A DNA stretch of 7,796 nucleotides. Source: an uncultured Eubacteriales bacterium. GTDB lineage: Bacteria; Bacillota; Clostridia; Monoglobales; Monoglobaceae. Location: NCBI GenBank assembly GCA_900552305.1, contig URZD01000103.1:1-7796 (forward strand), in the 5' to 3' direction. A model generated the notes under the pieces. That model was not told the origin of the DNA and searched no databases. It worked only from the letters and a program-made list of their open reading frames with translations. Positions 5,476-7,796 of the stretch are shown in pieces (within the stretch, counting starts at the first letter, position 1; each line of letters begins with the position of its first letter). The translations under genes were made by a program, and so were the position numbers.

Positions 5476-7796
5476 ATGAAGAAGATTGTAACAGGAATAC
5501 TTGCTCATGTTGACTCGGGAAAAACAACTCTTTCAGAGGCGATGCTTTATAAAGCGGGAGAAATCCGCAGCTTGGGCAGGGTTGACCGAGGCGACGCGTT
5601 TCTTGATACGAACGGAATAGAGCGTGAACGCGGGATAACGATTTTTTCAAAGCAGGCAATCATGCAGTTTGGCGATACTCAGCTGACGTTACTCGATACT
5701 CCGGGACACGTTGACTTTTCGACCGAGGCGGAGCGTACCCTCGGCGTTCTTGACTATGCAATTCTTGTAATCAGCGGTACGGACGGAGTGCAGAGCCATA
5801 CCGAAACTATATGGAAACTGCTTGAAGGCTACAGTATACCTACTTTTATATTTGTAAATAAAATGGATATGGACGGAGCGGACAGAGAGCGCGTGCTTAC
5901 TGATATTAAAGCGCGGCTGACAAAACGGTGCGTTGATTTTTCGGATACTGCGACCGACTCTTTTTTTGAGGAAATTGCAGTTTGTGACGACCCGATTGCG
6001 GAAAAGTACCTTGACGGTAAAGAGATTACGGAGCGTGATATAGCGGATTCCGTTCGGGCGGGGAATATCGTTCCGTGCTGTTTCGGCTCGGCGCTGCGGC
6101 TTGACGGCGTGGAGGAGTTTATGTCGGTTTTTGACCGTTTTACGCTTACGCCGATTTACGGTGCGGAGTTTGCCGCAAGGGTATTCAAAATTTCCGAGGA
6201 CGAACGCGGTAACCGCCTTGCGTATATGAAAATTACCGGCGGAACATTGCGGGTGCGCGATACGGTGACAGTAAACGTTCCCGACGGCAAAAAAGAGGAA
6301 AAGGTAAATCAGATACGGATATATTCGGGCTCGAAATTTACTACGGTTGACGAGGTGGCGTGCGGCACAGTTTGCGCCGTTTTGGGACTGTCATCGGCAT
6401 ATGCGGGCGCGGGTTTGGGCGGCGAAACGGATGCGGCACGCGGATTTTTGGAGCCTGTGATGTCCTACAGGGCGGAGATACTTGACGGCACGGATATACA
6501 AAAGGCTTTGGAGTGCCTGAAACGCCTTGAAAGCGAGGACCCGGCGCTGCATATTTCGTATGATGAAGCATTGAAAGAGATAAATCTGCGGCTGATGGGC
6601 GAGGTACAGCTGGAGGTATTAAAGCGCATAATTTTTGACCGTTTCGGAATCAGCCTTAACTTTGGACACGGCAGTATATTATATAAGGAAACGATTGCCG
6701 CCGCGGTTGAGGGCGTAGGTCACTATGAGCCGCTGCGCCACTATGCGGAGGTGCATTTGCTGCTTGAGCCGCTGCCGCGCGGCGAAGGACTTAAATTTTG
6801 CTGCGACTGCGGCGAGGATGTCCTTGACCGAAACTGGCAAAGACTTATCCTGACGCATTTGGAGGAAAAAACGCATATCGGAACGCTTGTCGGCGCACCG
6901 ATAACCGATATAAAAATTACGCTCAAATCGGGGCGCGCCCATAAAAAACACACGGAGGGCGGCGACTTTAGGCAGGCAACCTACCGCGCCGTGCGTCAGG
7001 GTCTTGCATCGGCTGAAAGCGTACTGCTTGAACCGTGGTACGACTTTACACTGCGTGTTCCGACCCCGGCGGTGGGAAAAGCAATGACCGATATAAGGCA
7101 GATGAGCGGAACAATGTCCGCCCCGGAAACGGACGGCGAATTTTCGGTTATATGCGGCAGCGCGCCTGTTTCGGAAATGCAGGATTACGCGCGTAATGTG
7201 ATAGGGTATACCCGCGGAACGGGACGGCTCACTTGCTCGCTCGGCGGATATTTGCCGTGTCACAACAGTGACGAGGTTATTGCCGCTGTAGACTATGACT
7301 TTGAACGTGATACGCAAAACCCTGCGGATTCGGTTTTTTGCTCTCACGGCGCGGGTTATACGGTAAAGTGGAATGAGGTTAAAGAGCATATGCACCTTGA
7401 AAGCATACTGAAACCAAAGAATGATATACTTGCCGACCCTGCCGCGCAAAGGCGGCGTGCCGCCGAGTATGTGGACAGCATTGTGGCGGATAAGGAGCTT
7501 TTAAAGATTTTTGAGCGGACCTATGGTCCCATAAAGCGCCGTCAAACAGATAGGGCGCCGAAAGTTATCAAAGCGGCGCAGTCTGCAAAGCCGTATGTGC
7601 CTAAAAAAACGGTAAATGCGGAGGAATACCTGCTTGTTGACGGTTACAACATAATTTTTGCATGGGATGAGCTTAAAAGATTGGCGGAGGACAGCCTTGA
7701 CCATGCGCGAAACGAGCTTATCACAATTTTGTGCAATTACCAGGGCTTTAAGAGGTGTAACGTAATTGTCGTTTTTGACGCGTATAAAGTCAAGGG
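5476..7796 (+). CDS. EF-G/Tet(M)-like ribosomal GTPase fused to a YacP/Rae1-like NYN ribonuclease domain (partial, runs off right edge)
   Basis: The frame is open for 773 codons and incomplete at the 3' end. The GTPase domain has AHVDSGKT (10-17), switch I RERGIT with T55, DTPGH (74-78), NKMD (128-131) and GSAL (204-207). Domains II (about 228-318), III (about 328-398), IV (about 400-515) and V (about 520-600) follow as in EF-G and Tet(M). The domain IV tip (484-498, KSGRAHKKHTEGGDF) has the same length as the Tet(M) loop but lacks its SPVSTPAD sequence, so tetracycline protection is unlikely. A family extension (about 605-645, PADSVFCSHGAGY) and a basic linker lead to an NYN domain from about 716: YLLVDGYNIIFAW with D722 and N725, then VIVVFDAYKVK with D768. 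These match the start of YacP/Rae1, an endoribonuclease that cuts mRNA in the ribosomal A site. Roughly 110 more residues are expected beyond the window. The start is the first in-frame ATG after a stop at 5464. The domains are clear; the role in ribosome rescue or mRNA quality control is inferred. Confidence 0.9.
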   Translation, partial: MKKIVTGILAHVDSGKTTLSEAMLYKAGEIRSLGRVDRGDAFLDTNGIERERGITIFSKQAIMQFGDTQLTLLDTPGHVDFSTEAERTLGVLDYAILVISGTDGVQSHTETIWKLLEGYSIPTFIFVNKMDMDGADRERVLTDIKARLTKRCVDFSDTATDSFFEEIAVCDDPIAEKYLDGKEITERDIADSVRAGNIVPCCFGSALRLDGVEEFMSVFDRFTLTPIYGAEFAARVFKISEDERGNRLAYMKITGGTLRVRDTVTVNVPDGKKEEKVNQIRIYSGSKFTTVDEVACGTVCAVLGLSSAYAGAGLGGETDAARGFLEPVMSYRAEILDGTDIQKALECLKRLESEDPALHISYDEALKEINLRLMGEVQLEVLKRIIFDRFGISLNFGHGSILYKETIAAAVEGVGHYEPLRHYAEVHLLLEPLPRGEGLKFCCDCGEDVLDRNWQRLILTHLEEKTHIGTLVGAPITDIKITLKSGRAHKKHTEGGDFRQATYRAVRQGLASAESVLLEPWYDFTLRVPTPAVGKAMTDIRQMSGTMSAPETDGEFSVICGSAPVSEMQDYARNVIGYTRGTGRLTCSLGGYLPCHNSDEVIAAVDYDFERDTQNPADSVFCSHGAGYTVKWNEVKEHMHLESILKPKNDILADPAAQRRRAAEYVDSIVADKELLKIFERTYGPIKRRQTDRAPKVIKAAQSAKPYVPKKTVNAEEYLLVDGYNIIFAWDELKRLAEDSLDHARNELITILCNYQGFKRCNVIVVFDAYKVK

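Noticed and set aside
5476..7300. Tetracycline resistance gene (tet family)
   Set aside because: The overall architecture is Tet(M)-like, but the domain IV tip loop lacks the SPVSTPAD residues and the protein continues into a nuclease domain, so a resistance call is not supported.
6679..7449. 256-codon open frame on the minus strand opposite the GTPase-NYN gene
   Set aside because: It is the antisense shadow of a clearly coding frame, with an arginine-rich, low-complexity translation and no recognisable domain.
1..7796. CRISPR arrays, tRNA/rRNA genes, insertion sequences or prophage parts
   Set aside because: No regularly spaced repeats, cloverleaf-like sequences, transposase or integrase motifs, or terminal inverted repeats were seen on either strand.

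Overview
The window looks like the chromosome of an anaerobic Clostridia-type Firmicute. The clade is inferred, probably gut-associated and close to Oscillospirales or Lachnospirales. The grounds are moderate-GC genes with AT-rich spacers, strong GGAGG-type ribosome binding sites, a WalR-like response regulator, a LysM-G5-M23 wall hydrolase of the kind common in Clostridia, and RlmH next to what is probably recA.

Left half, minus strand. Transcription runs from about 3126 down to 1: a membrane-anchored LysM-G5-M23 peptidoglycan hydrolase (TTG start at 3023), a WalR/YycF-type response regulator (1432-737), rlmH (731-249) and a Rho-independent terminator (191-225). After it comes a separate promoter for a gene running off the left edge, whose first 14 codons look like recA. 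The hydrolase gene has a good vegetative promoter and, just downstream, three direct TGTAAY hexamers at exact 11-bp spacing. These match the WalR box, so the regulator encoded in the same cluster probably controls the hydrolase and perhaps itself. No WalK-type kinase gene is present in the window.

Middle, plus strand. A divergent AT-rich spacer (3024-3372) separates this cluster from a two-gene sugar operon. The operon encodes an AP-endonuclease-2-type TIM-barrel sugar isomerase/epimerase/lyase (3373-4338) and a Gfo/Idh/MocA NAD(P)-dependent oxidoreductase (start at 4338, overlapping the upstream stop as TAATG). The pairing suggests oxidation-reduction and epimerisation, dehydration or bond cleavage on a keto-sugar, inositol or glycoside. 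The substrate cannot be read from the sequence.

Right part, plus strand. After a 13-bp perfect terminator hairpin, an open reading frame starts at 5476 and is still open at the right edge (773 complete codons). It encodes an EF-G/Tet(M)-type ribosomal GTPase covering all five EF-G domains. The domain IV tip loop is not that of true tetracycline-protection proteins. After a basic linker the protein continues into a YacP/Rae1-like NYN ribonuclease domain. One polypeptide therefore joins a factor expected to enter the ribosomal A site with a nuclease family known to cleave mRNA there. This is the most interesting item in the window. Its leader has three copies of an AAAGGGAT-type block (two direct, one inverted), allowing either the terminator or an alternative hairpin over the only Shine-Dalgarno-like sequence.
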